Positions 9,830-19,392 are shown, numbered from the stretch's first letter. The stretch is 64,000 bases of DNA from Pantoea agglomerans NBRC 102470 (GCF_001598475.1 NZ_BCZA01000012.1:62001-126000); one strand, 5' to 3'. The notes: generated by a model from the sequence alone, not told the origin. Made by a program: numbers and translations.

Positions 9830-10000
9830 ATGGCGAACAAACTCACCGAAAAACAGAAGGTCACCCTGTGGCGACAGCGGCGTAGCGCCAGCTATCAGGC
9901 CAGCTGTCGGCTGGAAGGCTTCTCGCCAAATGAAACCAGCGTAAACAGCGATGATGCGGCCGCACGTCTGGCGTCACTGAGGAGGCAATATGGACTCTAA
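9830..10000 (+). CDS. yhfG: Fic antitoxin FicA (YhfG)
   Basis: 56-residue protein (MANKLTEKQKVTLWRQRR...), too short to stand out as an ORF but preceded by a strong GGAGG Shine-Dalgarno and overlapping the fic start by 11 bases. YhfG proteins are the small cognate antitoxins of Fic toxins: an inhibitory helix with motif (S/T)xxxE(G/N) puts a Glu into the ATP site of Fic. That motif is visible here as SCRLEG at residues 25-30. Expected role: hold the adjacent Fic protein inactive in the cytoplasm. E. coli has the same yhfG-fic pair beside pabA. Confidence 0.9.
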   Translation: MANKLTEKQKVTLWRQRRSASYQASCRLEGFSPNETSVNSDDAAARLASLRRQYGL

Positions 10001-10583
10001 TACCGCCGTCAGCCAGGATCCCTACCTGTGGCAGCATGACAATGTGCTGAAAAACCTGCCCGATATTCACGATGCCGCGCAGCTGCGTAAGGCGGAGCTG
10101 AGTTTTAGTGCGGCGCGTGCCGCCACGCTGGAGCTTGGCCCACGTAATCCTGGACTGCCTTACCTGCGCCAGATCCACCGTACGCTGTTTCAGGACGTCT
10201 ACAGCTGGGCTGGTGAACTGCGCACTATCGATATCTGGCGCGATGAGACGCCGTTCTGTCATTTCGAATATATCGAAAAGGAAGGTAACGCCCTGATGGC
10301 CGCGCTGGAGGAGGAGAAGGGACTCGTTGACCTGCCACGTGACGCGTTTATTGAGCGTGTTGCCCACTACTACTGCGAAATCAATATGTTGCATCCTTTC
10401 CGCCACGGCAACGGTCGGGCGCAGCGGATTTTCTTTGAACAGCTGGCGCTGCATGCCGGTTATCTGCTCTCCTGGGAAGAGACTGACGCTGAAAGCTGGA
10501 AAGCGGCGAATCAGGCCGGTGTGGCCGGAGACCTGACTCTGCTGGAGCAGGTATTTGCGAAAGTGGTGAGCGAGGCGGCTTAA
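9990..10583 (+). CDS. fic: Fic-domain protein, probable AMP-transferase toxin
   Basis: 197-residue Fic protein. FIC proteins normally transfer AMP from ATP to target hydroxyls, using the motif HPFx(D/E)GNGRxxR. Here the motif at residues 135-146 reads HPFRHGNGRAQR: catalytic His135 and the GNGR anion hole are intact, but the acidic residue that binds Mg2+ is His139. Gly55, changed to Arg in the E. coli fic-1 filamentation allele, is retained. The gene overlaps yhfG, its antitoxin, by 11 bases. The His substitution suggests weak or altered activity, which the sequence alone cannot settle. Confidence 0.93.
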   Translation: MDSNTAVSQDPYLWQHDNVLKNLPDIHDAAQLRKAELSFSAARAATLELGPRNPGLPYLRQIHRTLFQDVYSWAGELRTIDIWRDETPFCHFEYIEKEGNALMAALEEEKGLVDLPRDAFIERVAHYYCEINMLHPFRHGNGRAQRIFFEQLALHAGYLLSWEETDAESWKAANQAGVAGDLTLLEQVFAKVVSEAA

Positions 10584-10624
10584 CCGCGTAGAATAGCGGC
10601 GCGGGTAATTATTCTGGACTGGCC

Positions 10625-11200
10625 ATGCTGCTGCTTATCGACAATTACGACTCCTTTACCTGGAATCTTTATCAATATTTCTGCGAGCTGGGCGCGCAGG
10701 TTCAGGTGGTGCGCAATGATGCCATCACGCTGGAGCAGATAGCGGCGTTACCGCTGACTCATCTGGTGATCTCCCCTGGCCCCTGCACGCCGTCGGAGTC
10801 AGGCATTTCGCTGGCGGCGATCCGGCATTTCGCCGGTCAGCTGCCGGTACTGGGCGTCTGTCTGGGCCATCAGGCAATTGCGCAGGCGTATGGCGCGCAG
10901 GTCGTGCGTGCGCGTCAGGTGATGCACGGCAAAACCTCTGCGATTCAGCACACCGGACAGGGCGTGTTCCGCACTCTGAATAATCCACTGACCGTGACCC
11001 GCTACCATTCGCTGATTGTACAGCGCGACTCCCTGCCAGATGCCTTCGAGGTGACTGCCTGGACGGTGCGTGACGGCGAGCCTGACGAAATTATGGGATT
11101 CCGCCATAAAACCCTGGCGCTGGAAGGCGTGCAGTTCCATCCCGAAAGCATTCTCAGCGAGCAGGGACATCAGCTGCTGCGCAATTTCCTTGAGCAATAA
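10625..11200 (+). CDS. pabA: Aminodeoxychorismate synthase component II (glutamine amidotransferase)
   Basis: 191-residue class I glutamine amidotransferase that supplies ammonia to PabB for 4-amino-4-deoxychorismate, the precursor of p-aminobenzoate and folate. Catalytic Cys is in [11 protein letters not shown] near residue 79 and the His/Glu pair in GVQFHPES near residue 170. The N-terminus [14 protein letters not shown] is typical. The order fic-pabA-argD is as in E. coli. Confidence 0.95.
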   Translation: MLLLIDNYDSFTWNLYQYFCELGAQVQVVRNDAITLEQIAALPLTHLVISPGPCTPSESGISLAAIRHFAGQLPVLGVCLGHQAIAQAYGAQVVRARQVMHGKTSAIQHTGQGVFRTLNNPLTVTRYHSLIVQRDSLPDAFEVTAWTVRDGEPDEIMGFRHKTLALEGVQFHPESILSEQGHQLLRNFLEQ

Positions 11201-11210
11201 GTTGCCTTTG

Positions 11211-11249
11211 AGTGATTTTTTATGCATATTTTGTGATTATTATTTCAAA
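11211..11249 (+). promoter_or_regulatory. Paired ARG boxes (ArgR operator) of argD
   Basis: Two 18-bp boxes, 11211-11228 and 11232-11249, separated by 3 bp. The core TGAAT-N4-ATTCA is matched as TGATT-N4-ATGCA and TGATT-N4-TTTCA, one mismatch per half-site. Two boxes 3 bp apart is the standard arrangement bound by the ArgR hexamer with arginine, 33 bp before the argD start. Arginine repression of argD is predicted. Confidence 0.8.
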
Positions 11250-11269
11250 GTTGCACATCAATCATCTAA

Positions 11270-12502
<1,233 letters not shown>

Positions 12503-12503
12503 C

Positions 12504-14579
12504 TTAGTTTTTACGTAAGCGTCTGATCAGCCAGCGGCCATGTTGCGGCCGCTGGTTCCACGCCAGCGATGAAATGGTGTACATCACGCTCAGATGATCG
12601 AGAATGCGCCGCACATGCTGCTCCACCACCGTGATCGGTCCCTCACTGATGTTCTCCAGCTCATCCAGCAGGTTAACCTGTGAGCTTTCACCATCATATT
12701 CCAGCCGCTGCTGACACCGCTGCAGCGCGATTTCACAGGATTGCAGGTAACGCTCAGCCAGCGAGGCAGTGAGCATGGTGTGCTCACGCGCCAGAATCGT
12801 CATGGCGTTGATATGCTCGACGATAAACTGACTGTGCGTGACCCAAAGCCGCATATCACTCAGATAGCGGGAGTTGAACGCGGGTTCCTGCATCGCCTGA
12901 TTCAGTGAGTTAAACAGCGCATTGTGTGCCTGATTGACCTTCACCCGCTGATAAGCCAGTTTCTCTGGTGACTGTTCGTCACCCAGCAACAGCCGCAGCG
13001 CATCCTGATAAGTTTCCAGTGCGTCATGGGCGTTCTGCCGCAGTAAGCCGCTCTGCCACTGCGGCCACAGCCAGAGCATCCCGCCAAAGGCGATCAGACA
13101 ACCCATCAGCGTATCCATGAGTCGCGGCAGCAGAAACTGCGCGCCATTCAGCGACAGCAACTGCAGCGAGTAAACCGCCGTGACCGTAAAGCCAATCATC
13201 GACCAGCCATAAAACTGGCGGGTAAAGCGATAGCTGATAAAAGTAATTGCCAGCATGATCAGCAGCACCAGCGACTCCGGCACCGCCATGCGCAGCGTGG
13301 CGGCCGCGATCACCAGACCGGCAAAAGTGCCTAGCGCCCGGTGCTGAATGCGGACACGGGTAGCGCTGTAGCCGTTCTGGCTGACGAACATGATGGTCAT
13401 CAGGATCCAGTAGGGTTTGGGGATGTTGAAGAACAGCGCCAGCGCGCTGCCCAGCATCAGCATCACCGCAAAGCGGCCGGCAGTGCGCAGGGCCGATGAG
13501 CGAAACGAGAGATAACTGCGCAGTGCCGGTAACAGCGGCAGACGGCGCTGGCGGTCAGCCATCAGATCGCGCTGATAAAGGGGTTTCTGGGTGCGCAGGA
13601 CCCGCGCGATGCGGTTGAAGTGGTAAAGGCAGAAGTTACCCACCGGATTGTCGGGATGCTGATGGGCGATTTTCTCCAGCGCGCCGAGCTGTTTATCCAT
13701 CGCAAAGCGATCGGGTAGCTGGTGATAGAGAATGTTATCCGCCAGCACCCGCAACCGGGCCGAGATGGTTTTGGCATTCCAGCGGATCACCGCTTCGGCG
13801 TGGCTCTGTTCGACCAGCTTCTGCACCTCTTCCGGCCGATGCAGGCTGACCGAGATATGTTCCTGCAGATCCAGCGCCACCTGAAAGGCGCGCGTCAGCC
13901 GTTTATGGCTGTGATCGCGGCTTGCCGACAGCATATGCATCTGCTGATAACAGGTGTTAATCAGATCGACCACTTTCTGCTGACGAGCCAGCAGCGGCGG
14001 CAGCGCCTTTTCCGGATCGGTCAGCTGCGTCAGCAGGGTATATTTTGCGTCGCAGTAGTTAGCCAGCTCGCGGTAGATCAGGCTCAGGCTTTCGCGCATT
14101 GGCTGCTCTTTCCACAGCCAGAACCAGAACCAGTTAAAGAGCCCGTACCATAGCGTGCCGCCGATATAGAGCAGCGGGGGAACATAGATTGGCATGCGGC
14201 CAATCAGGCTCAGGGTAAAGATGGCGGCAATCAGGGTGCCGGGCAGCAGACGGCCATGCAGCGGGCTGATCTCCCCGGTAACGCCGAGCAATAAGGGCAT
14301 AGCAAACAGGATCAGCGGCAGCGGAATAGCATGCAGGGTGAGCCACTGCATCAGAAAGCTGCCGAGGGCAAACAGGCTGCCGCCAACAATCAGGCGTTTG
14401 AAGAAGCGTTTATGCGGGGTATCCAGACCGGCGATGTTGCAGCAGGCGGGCACTAATGAGAACAGCAGACCTTTTTGCAGGTCGCCAGCCAGCCAGCCCA
14501 GCGCCACCGGCAGACAGAGCACCAGCGTTTGCCGCAAGGCGTAGTTAACTTCAGGATGGTAAATAATTCGACGCCACAT
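12504..14579 (-). CDS. yhfK: FUSC-family inner membrane protein YhfK
   Basis: 691-residue membrane protein matching E. coli YhfK (MWRR-IYHPE-NYALRQTLVLCLPV). It has two blocks of about five to six hydrophobic helices (residues about 15-155 and about 385-510), each followed by a soluble helical region, the layout of the YccS/YhfK/FUSC family related to aromatic acid efflux proteins. Substrate and function are unknown. Its position between argD and crp is conserved. Confidence 0.94.
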   Translation of the reverse strand: MWRRIIYHPEVNYALRQTLVLCLPVALGWLAGDLQKGLLFSLVPACCNIAGLDTPHKRFFKRLIVGGSLFALGSFLMQWLTLHAIPLPLILFAMPLLLGVTGEISPLHGRLLPGTLIAAIFTLSLIGRMPIYVPPLLYIGGTLWYGLFNWFWFWLWKEQPMRESLSLIYRELANYCDAKYTLLTQLTDPEKALPPLLARQQKVVDLINTCYQQMHMLSASRDHSHKRLTRAFQVALDLQEHISVSLHRPEEVQKLVEQSHAEAVIRWNAKTISARLRVLADNILYHQLPDRFAMDKQLGALEKIAHQHPDNPVGNFCLYHFNRIARVLRTQKPLYQRDLMADRQRRLPLLPALRSYLSFRSSALRTAGRFAVMLMLGSALALFFNIPKPYWILMTIMFVSQNGYSATRVRIQHRALGTFAGLVIAAATLRMAVPESLVLLIMLAITFISYRFTRQFYGWSMIGFTVTAVYSLQLLSLNGAQFLLPRLMDTLMGCLIAFGGMLWLWPQWQSGLLRQNAHDALETYQDALRLLLGDEQSPEKLAYQRVKVNQAHNALFNSLNQAMQEPAFNSRYLSDMRLWVTHSQFIVEHINAMTILAREHTMLTASLAERYLQSCEIALQRCQQRLEYDGESSQVNLLDELENISEGPITVVEQHVRRILDHLSVMYTISSLAWNQRPQHGRWLIRRLRKN

Positions 14580-14589
14580 CGGCCCAACA

Positions 14590-14624
14590 CAAACAATAAC
14601 GGCGTGATGTTGCCATCACGCCGT
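14590..14624 (-). terminator. Terminator downstream of crp
   Basis: An 11-bp perfect stem with a 4-base loop (14599-14609 with 14614-14624), followed on the minus strand by a T-rich run (complement of 14590-14598). It lies just after the crp stop and before the yhfK start. Confidence 0.75.
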
Positions 14625-14636
14625 GGGTGACAGGAA

Positions 14637-15269
14637 TTAGCGGGTGCCGTAAACGACGATGGTTTTGCCGTGTGCGGAGATCAGGTTCTGATCTTCCAGC
14701 ATCTTCAAAATACGGCCCACGGTTTCACGTGAACAACCAACAATCTGGCCAATTTCCTGACGAGTGATTTTAATTTGCATGCCGTCGGGATGCGTCATGG
14801 CATCTGGCTGCTTCGCCAGGTTGAGCAGGGTCTGTGCAATGCGTCCGGTTACGTCGAGGAAAGCGAGGTTACCCACTTTTTCAGACGTCACCTGCAGGCG
14901 ACGCGCCATCTGCGATGAGAGTCGCATCAGGATGTCAGGGTTAACCTGGATCAGCTGACGGAATTTCTTGTAAGAAATTTCCGCCACTTCGCACGCGCTT
15001 TTCGCACGTACCCAGGCGCTGCGCTCCTGGCCTTCTTCGAACAGGCCAAGTTCACCAATAAAATCGCCCTGATTCAGGTAGGAAAGAATCATCTCTTTGC
15101 CTTCTTCATCTTTAATCAGAACCGCAACGGAACCTTTCACGATGTAGTAAAGCGTTTCTGCTTTTTCACCTTGGTGAATCAGCGTACTTTTGGATGGATA
15201 CTTGTGAATATGGCAATGGGACAGGAACCATTCGAGTGTAGGGTCTGTTTGCGGTTTGCCGAGAACCAT
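14637..15269 (-). CDS. crp: cAMP receptor protein (catabolite regulator)
   Basis: 210-residue global transcription regulator, almost identical to E. coli CRP. The cAMP-binding beta-roll has [18 protein letters not shown] (Glu and Arg contacts near 72 and 82) with the C-helix Thr/Ser pair (TSEKVGNL), and the DNA-reading helix is [10 protein letters not shown] near 179-188. Two Ser-for-Ala substitutions ([14 protein letters not shown]) are the visible differences from E. coli. It may control ppiA in this window and is transcribed divergently from yhfA. Confidence 0.98.
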   Translation of the reverse strand: MVLGKPQTDPTLEWFLSHCHIHKYPSKSTLIHQGEKAETLYYIVKGSVAVLIKDEEGKEMILSYLNQGDFIGELGLFEEGQERSAWVRAKSACEVAEISYKKFRQLIQVNPDILMRLSSQMARRLQVTSEKVGNLAFLDVTGRIAQTLLNLAKQPDAMTHPDGMQIKITRQEIGQIVGCSRETVGRILKMLEDQNLISAHGKTIVVYGTR

Positions 15270-15572
15270 TCGCTATTATCCTCTGTTGTAATCGTGCCCA
15301 AAATACAGGGGGCAGTTTTCCCTGTCAGGCGGTGAAAGCTTCAAGCGTTTCCATTTCAGGAAATTATTCGGGCCGCATCAGGCGCAGTGCGCATCATCCT
15401 TCCCGGCTTCGTCATCGGGTGACGAAAAATATTTTCAGCACTGTTTGTAGCACAGCTTTTGCCGACTGTCTTCTGTTGTCTCGCTTCAGCTACGGGCGGA
15501 TTTCTCTGGATTGCTGTTTACCAGGCGAAAGCGTACTCTGGCGACAAAACAGCGTATTCCGGAGCAAAAATC
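15270..15572. other. crp-yhfA divergent intergenic region
   Basis: 303 bases with no credible gene. It must carry the divergent crp and yhfA promoters. Two small inverted repeats are visible: ACAGGG/CCCTGT (15305-15310 with 15320-15325) in the crp leader, and TTCGTCA/TGACGAA (15408-15414 with 15420-15426) followed by an A/T-rich run. No full TGTGA-N6-TCACA site was found, although E. coli crp is autoregulated through such sites. Confidence 0.5.
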
Positions 15573-15977
15573 ATGCAGGCAAGAGTGAAATGGGTAGAAG
15601 GGCTGACATTCCTCGGAGAATCCTCATCCGGCCATCAGATACTGATGGATGGAAATTCGGGTGATAAAGCGCCCAGCCCAATGGAGATGGTGCTGATGGC
15701 GGCGGGCGGATGCAGCGCGATTGACGTGGTATCAATTCTGCAAAAAGGCCGAAACGATGTGGCTGATTGTGAAGTAAAACTGACCTCAGAACGTCGTGAA
15801 GAGGCGCCGCGAATCTTTACGCACATCAACCTGCATTTTATCGTGAGTGGTAAAGCCCTCCAGGATAAAGCGGTATCACGCGCCGTGGATCTTTCTGCTG
15901 AAAAATATTGCTCTGTGGCCATCATGCTGGGTAAAGGCGTCAACATTACCCATAGCTATGAAGTGATCGAACTTTAG
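15573..15977 (+). CDS. yhfA: OsmC/Ohr-family protein YhfA
   Basis: 134-residue OsmC-family protein, close to E. coli YhfA (MQARVKWVEGLTFLGES, APSPMEMVLMAAGGCSAIDVV). OsmC/Ohr proteins reduce organic hydroperoxides through a cysteine pair: one Cys is in GGCSAID near residue 48 and the other in EKYCSVA near residue 112. The cellular role of YhfA itself is unknown. The frame extends 38 codons upstream of 15573, but the shorter start matches the family and follows a GGAGC Shine-Dalgarno. Confidence 0.95.
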   Translation: MQARVKWVEGLTFLGESSSGHQILMDGNSGDKAPSPMEMVLMAAGGCSAIDVVSILQKGRNDVADCEVKLTSERREEAPRIFTHINLHFIVSGKALQDKAVSRAVDLSAEKYCSVAIMLGKGVNITHSYEVIEL

Positions 15978-16042
15978 TAGCCGCAGGGGTTATTGCAGAC
16001 CTGCTAACTTCACTTCCAGTATCTGATGCAGGTTGCTTTAGG

Positions 16043-16102
16043 ACTGTGCCTGGGCCGGGAATCCGCTTTGATACTGTGCCTGCGCTGGGAACCGGGTCAG
16101 AT
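16043..16102. repeat. 30-bp tandem direct repeat, two imperfect copies
   Basis: Units 16043-16072 and 16073-16102 share about 22 of 30 positions, including ACTGTGCCTG and GGGAA in the same places. The second copy overlaps the left arm of the inverted repeat described next, so it may come from duplication of the element's edge. No coding potential is seen. Confidence 0.6.
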
Positions 16103-16264
16103 CGGAAAGTCGCTTAAGCCAATCCCTGGCCGCTCGGCCCGCGCGATTACGCACCTCATCCCTGAGGTGCGCCCGTAGCCGGGCCAACGCGTTGCGTTGT
16201 TCAAAAACGCTCCCGGCGTTTTTATCCGGGAGGCGGGACGCTTTCCTCTTCTGACCCGGTTCCC
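16087..16264. repeat. Intergenic hairpin element A bounded by 15-bp perfect inverted repeats
   Basis: The arms GGGAACCGGGTCAGA (16087-16101) and its exact complement (16250-16264) enclose nested palindromes: GGAAAG/CTTTCC just inside the arms, a 7-bp stem 16151-16157 with 16164-16170 nested within GGCCCG/CGGGCC (16136-16141 with 16180-16185), and CTCCCGG/CCGGGAG (16210-16216 with 16226-16232). Read on the minus strand, the 16151-16170 hairpin shows the hexaloop AGGGAT; a second AGGGAT lies in a weak hairpin at 16118-16130. It looks like a multi-copy structured repeat; copy number cannot be checked here. Confidence 0.7.
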
Positions 16265-16363
16265 TGCGTGTTGAACTTATCTATTGCTGCCAGATTCTTT
16301 CTGCCCAGGCGTTGTCTGTAGCGACCTTCCTGAAACCGGATGCGGTTGCCGGACGTGAAGCGA

Positions 16364-16466
16364 AGGGAGCATATACCTGTAGCAAAGCATCGCGGGCCAG
16401 GGATGGCCCGCGCTGAGCCTGCCAGGGATGGCGGTTTTGCGTCTTTGCGAAAGGTGTATGCTCCCT
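16364..16466. repeat. Intergenic hairpin element B with two AGGGAT-loop hairpins
   Basis: The outer arms AGGGAGCATATACCT (16364-16378) and its complement with one mismatch (16452-16466) continue inward to GCAAAG/CTTTGC, giving a closing stem of about 21 pairs. Inside are an 8-bp hairpin (16391-16398 with 16405-16412) and a 5-bp hairpin (16419-16423 with 16430-16434), both with the loop AGGGAT on the plus strand. This resembles element A in opposite orientation. It may be a mobile palindromic repeat or a structured RNA; no promoter was identified. Confidence 0.7.
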
Positions 16467-16561
16467 GAAGCCTGCTCAGCGGTAAGTCTTTAGCCGCAGG
16501 AAAGCCAGTTTTACCATCTTTATGAAAGACATCTGCTCTCAGAGCGGTTTTTGCTGGCCTC

Positions 16562-17431
16562 TTACTCTATTCGTTTGCCTTCCATCAGCCGCTTCACCAG
16601 CGGACCCATGATCAACTCCATCGCCAGACCCATTTTGCCGCCAGGCACCACCAGCGTATTGATGTGCGAGATAAACGAGCCCTGCAGCATCGCCAGCAGG
16701 TAGGGGAGGTCGATATCTTCCAGCGCCTGGAAGTGGATCACCACAAAGCTCTCATCCAGTGACGGAATAGCGCGGGCAGCGAACGGGTTTGAGGTATCGA
16801 CCGTCGGGACGCGCTGAAAGTTGAGGTGAGTGCGTGAGAACTGTGGTGTGATGAAGTTGATGTAATCTTCCATCGAGCGCACTACCGAATCCATGACCGC
16901 TTCACGTGAATGGCCGCGCTCGCCAGTGTCGCGCACCAGCTTCTGTATCCACTCCAGGTTCACAATCGGCACCACGCCAACCAGCAGATCAACCTGTTCT
17001 GCTACGTTGTGCTGCGCCGTTACCACGCCGCCGTGCAGCCCTTCGTAGAAGAGAATATCGGTGTTCTGCGGCAGCGGTTGCCACGGCGTAAAGGTGCCGG
17101 GCACCTGATTCCACGGCACTGCTTCATCATAGGTATGCAGATATTTACGCGACTGGCCCTGTCCGCTCTGACCATACTCTTTAAAGCTCTGCTCCAGCAG
17201 GCCAAAGTCATTGGCTTCCGGGCCGAAGTAGCTGACATGACGTCCTAAATCGCGCGCCTTACGAATCGCCATATCCATTTCAGGGCGGGTAAAGCGGTGA
17301 AAACTGTCACCTTCCAGCTCCGCCGCATGAAGATCGAGCTGCTGAAAGATTTTGCGAAACGCCACGCTGGTGGTGGTGGTCCCTGCGCCGCTGGAACCAG
17401 TCACCGCGATAATGGGATGACGTGCAGACAT
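16562..17431 (-). CDS. prkB: Phosphoribulokinase-like protein PrkB
   Basis: 289-residue P-loop kinase of the phosphoribulokinase/uridine kinase family, close to E. coli PrkB. Walker A is GSSGAGTTTTS near residue 12; the FYEGLHGG and DLLVGVVPIVNLEWIQK segments follow. There is no RuBisCO context, so ribulose 5-phosphate phosphorylation for carbon fixation is not implied, and the physiological substrate is unknown. The frame runs 9 codons further upstream, but the start at 17431 (MSARHPIIAVTG) matches the family. It lies downstream of yheT-yheU on the same strand. Confidence 0.94.
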   Translation of the reverse strand: MSARHPIIAVTGSSGAGTTTTSVAFRKIFQQLDLHAAELEGDSFHRFTRPEMDMAIRKARDLGRHVSYFGPEANDFGLLEQSFKEYGQSGQGQSRKYLHTYDEAVPWNQVPGTFTPWQPLPQNTDILFYEGLHGGVVTAQHNVAEQVDLLVGVVPIVNLEWIQKLVRDTGERGHSREAVMDSVVRSMEDYINFITPQFSRTHLNFQRVPTVDTSNPFAARAIPSLDESFVVIHFQALEDIDLPYLLAMLQGSFISHINTLVVPGGKMGLAMELIMGPLVKRLMEGKRIE

Positions 17432-17492
17432 AGAAAAGCTCCCTGTGAGGTCGGGCAATAGGCATTGTTAACACGAAATGCCGTTGGGTGCA

Positions 17493-17711
17493 TCAGCCAC
17501 GAAATTCTTTGCGCGGCATGATATTGACCGATTCGTGCAGTTCCGACCACACCAGTACCACTTCACCCGTTTCCAGCTGACGTCGCACATCGGCCACCTT
17601 GTCGATCAGGCTGCGTTCCTGCTCGCCATAGTCCGTGCCTTCGCGCAGCACAAAGGTTTCAATCAGATTTTCAAGGGTCTCAGGTGAGACCTGTTGCCAG
17701 GGAATAATCAC
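17493..17711 (-). CDS. yheU: YheU family protein
   Basis: 72-residue conserved protein with a GTG start at 17709-17711 giving (M)[19 protein letters not shown], matching E. coli YheU in sequence and length. Longer frames start inside yheT and have no family support. The start lies 4 bases after the yheT stop, so the two are translationally coupled. Function unknown. Confidence 0.93.
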   Translation of the reverse strand: MIIPWQQVSPETLENLIETFVLREGTDYGEQERSLIDKVADVRRQLETGEVVLVWSELHESVNIMPRKEFRG

Positions 17712-17715
17712 GAGA

Positions 17716-18732
17716 TCAGTTATCCAGAAAAGGGGCGATCCACTGGGGGATACGCTGTTCCAGCCACATTTCAGGCTGGCGTAATGTCCCACCAACAAAA
17801 CCTACATGGCCGCCGTGTGGTGTCAGTTGATAAGTAATAGTGGCAGATAATTGGCTGCTGTGCGGGATCACCTCATCACTCATAAAAGGATCATCTTTGG
17901 CGTGAATGATCAGCAGCGGTTTCTCTGCGTGCTTCAGCCAGGGCATGGCGCTGGCACGATGATAGTAATCGGCCGCATCCAGAAAACCGTGGGCGCGGGC
18001 GGTAATGGCATCATCAAAGTCGCGCAGTCGCCGTAGCGCTTTCAGCTGCGCCAGATTGACCGGCAGCGTATCCGGCCAGGCGTGCAGTTTGCGGCGGGCA
18101 TTTTTCTTGAGCTGCGCCAGCAAATAGTATTGATAGACGCGTGAGAAGCCGCGTTCCAGTTTTAGGCTACAGGGCTCCAGCAGCAGCGGAGCGGAGACAA
18201 TGACACCCGCGTCTACCTCAGCGGCTGCGCCCTGCTGGCCCAGCAGGCAGCCCAGCATGTTACCGCCCAGCGAGAAACCCACCGCCGCGGTGGGTACACG
18301 GCCCCAGCGGGTGCGTAGCCAGTGCAGAAAAAAACGGGCATCTTCGGTTTCGCCGGAGTGATAGATGCGGTTGAGCCGATTCGGTTCGCCGCTGCAGCCG
18401 CGAAAATGCATCACCACCGCCAGCCAGCCGCGCGCATGGCAGATCGCCATCAGTCCATGAATATAGGGGCTATGAAAACTGCCCTCCAGCCCATGAAACA
18501 GCACCACGCGCGGTTTATGCTGCGCGAACTGCGGATCTTCACTCCAGGCGAGATCGACGAAGTCGCCATCCGGCAGGTCGAGACGTTGCCAGTGGGGATC
18601 GCCCGTGATACGACGACGTAGCAGGCGCGGCAGCAGGGTCTGCAGGTGCGCATTACGCAGACTCTCAGGAGGCGTGAAGTGCTCGTTTTCCGGTCCGGTA
18701 AATTTCATGTGGTAAAAGCTTGTCTGTTCCAT
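17716..18732 (-). CDS. yheT: Alpha/beta hydrolase YheT
   Basis: 338-residue alpha/beta hydrolase. The nucleophile elbow is [10 protein letters not shown] near residue 148, preceded by the oxyanion-side HGLEGS (residue about 80) and [11 protein letters not shown], and followed by the acid in HAKDDPF and the His in HGGHVGF near 310. The natural substrate is unknown. ATG at 18730-18732 is used; a second Met at residue 9 is an alternative start because the region before residue 20 is poorly conserved. First gene of yheT-yheU-prkB. In E. coli yheS is next door; here about 5.3 kb of other genes lies between. Confidence 0.94.
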   Translation of the reverse strand: MEQTSFYHMKFTGPENEHFTPPESLRNAHLQTLLPRLLRRRITGDPHWQRLDLPDGDFVDLAWSEDPQFAQHKPRVVLFHGLEGSFHSPYIHGLMAICHARGWLAVVMHFRGCSGEPNRLNRIYHSGETEDARFFLHWLRTRWGRVPTAAVGFSLGGNMLGCLLGQQGAAAEVDAGVIVSAPLLLEPCSLKLERGFSRVYQYYLLAQLKKNARRKLHAWPDTLPVNLAQLKALRRLRDFDDAITARAHGFLDAADYYHRASAMPWLKHAEKPLLIIHAKDDPFMSDEVIPHSSQLSATITYQLTPHGGHVGFVGGTLRQPEMWLEQRIPQWIAPFLDN

Positions 18733-18789
18733 ATCACACTGTTAGCTTCGATAAGTTTTTTCTTGCAGGGTAAGGAGTACCCGATTGCC

Positions 18790-19392
18790 ATGGAACTGAG
18801 TCTTTTCTTATCAATGTTGGGATTTCTTTGGGTCGCGGCCATTACGCCCGGGCCTAATAATATGTTACTCACCGCCTCGGGTGCTAATTTTGGCTTTATG
18901 CGCACCATTCCGCTGATGATTGGCATCATGATCGGAATGCAGGTGATGCTGCTGATGGTGGCCTTTGGCGTCGGCGGGCTGATCCTGCTCTATCCTTCGC
19001 TGCACCTGGTGCTGAAAATCGCCGGTAGCCTCTATCTGCTCTGGCTGGCGTGGAAAATCGCTACCGCCAGTTATGAGAAGCTGGAAACCGATCAGGCGCC
19101 GGATGCGCCGATGCCCTTCTGGCAGGGCGGCTTGTTGCAGTTGATCAATCCCAAGGCCTGGCTGATGGCGCTGGGCGCGGTCGCCAGCTTCAGCCTGGCC
19201 GGTGACGCGTATCGCCATTCAGTGATGGCGATAAGCATCGGCATGTTTCTGGTTAATCTGGTATCGGGTGTTATCTGGATGGGATTTGGTGCGATGATCG
19301 GCCGCATTCTGCGCAGCCGTCGCGCCTGGAAAATCTTTAATCTCGCTATGGGGCTGCTGACCGCTGCCTGCGTGCTGTTAATCTGGCACTAA
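18790..19392 (+). CDS. LysE/RhtB-family amino-acid exporter
   Basis: 200-residue inner-membrane protein with about six hydrophobic helices and the family signature near the N-terminus (AAITPGPNNMLLT). LysE/RhtB proteins export amino acids or their derivatives. It resembles EamB (cysteine/O-acetylserine exporter) in pattern, but the substrate cannot be assigned. The start at 18790 is preceded by AAGGAG with a rather long spacing; the frame extends further up inside yheT. Convergent with the LacI-type gene, one base between the stop codons. It belongs to the accessory block between yheT and yheS. Confidence 0.88.
   Translation: MELSLFLSMLGFLWVAAITPGPNNMLLTASGANFGFMRTIPLMIGIMIGMQVMLLMVAFGVGGLILLYPSLHLVLKIAGSLYLLWLAWKIATASYEKLETDQAPDAPMPFWQGGLLQLINPKAWLMALGAVASFSLAGDAYRHSVMAISIGMFLVNLVSGVIWMGFGAMIGRILRSRRAWKIFNLAMGLLTAACVLLIWH

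Larger units (their letters stand above)
15978..16561. other. Gene-free stretch between yhfA and prkB
   Basis: 584 bases between the convergent yhfA and prkB genes. No ORF with a ribosome site and family resemblance is seen. The content is explained largely by the tandem repeat and the two hairpin elements annotated separately. The remainder (about 16265-16363 and 16467-16561) shows no feature I can name. Confidence 0.6.

Noticed and set aside
15408..15426. TTCGTCA/TGACGAA palindrome as a CRP operator for crp autoregulation
   Set aside because: It lacks the TGTGA-N6-TCACA layout, having a 5-base centre and different half-sites.
15332..15664. ORF of 110 codons overlapping the start of yhfA
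   Set aside because: It lies mostly in the crp-yhfA promoter region and overlaps the true yhfA frame; no family match.
15978..16561. Insertion sequence or degraded gene between yhfA and prkB
   Set aside because: No transposase frame, no target-site duplication seen, and no coding similarity; palindromic repeats explain the content better.
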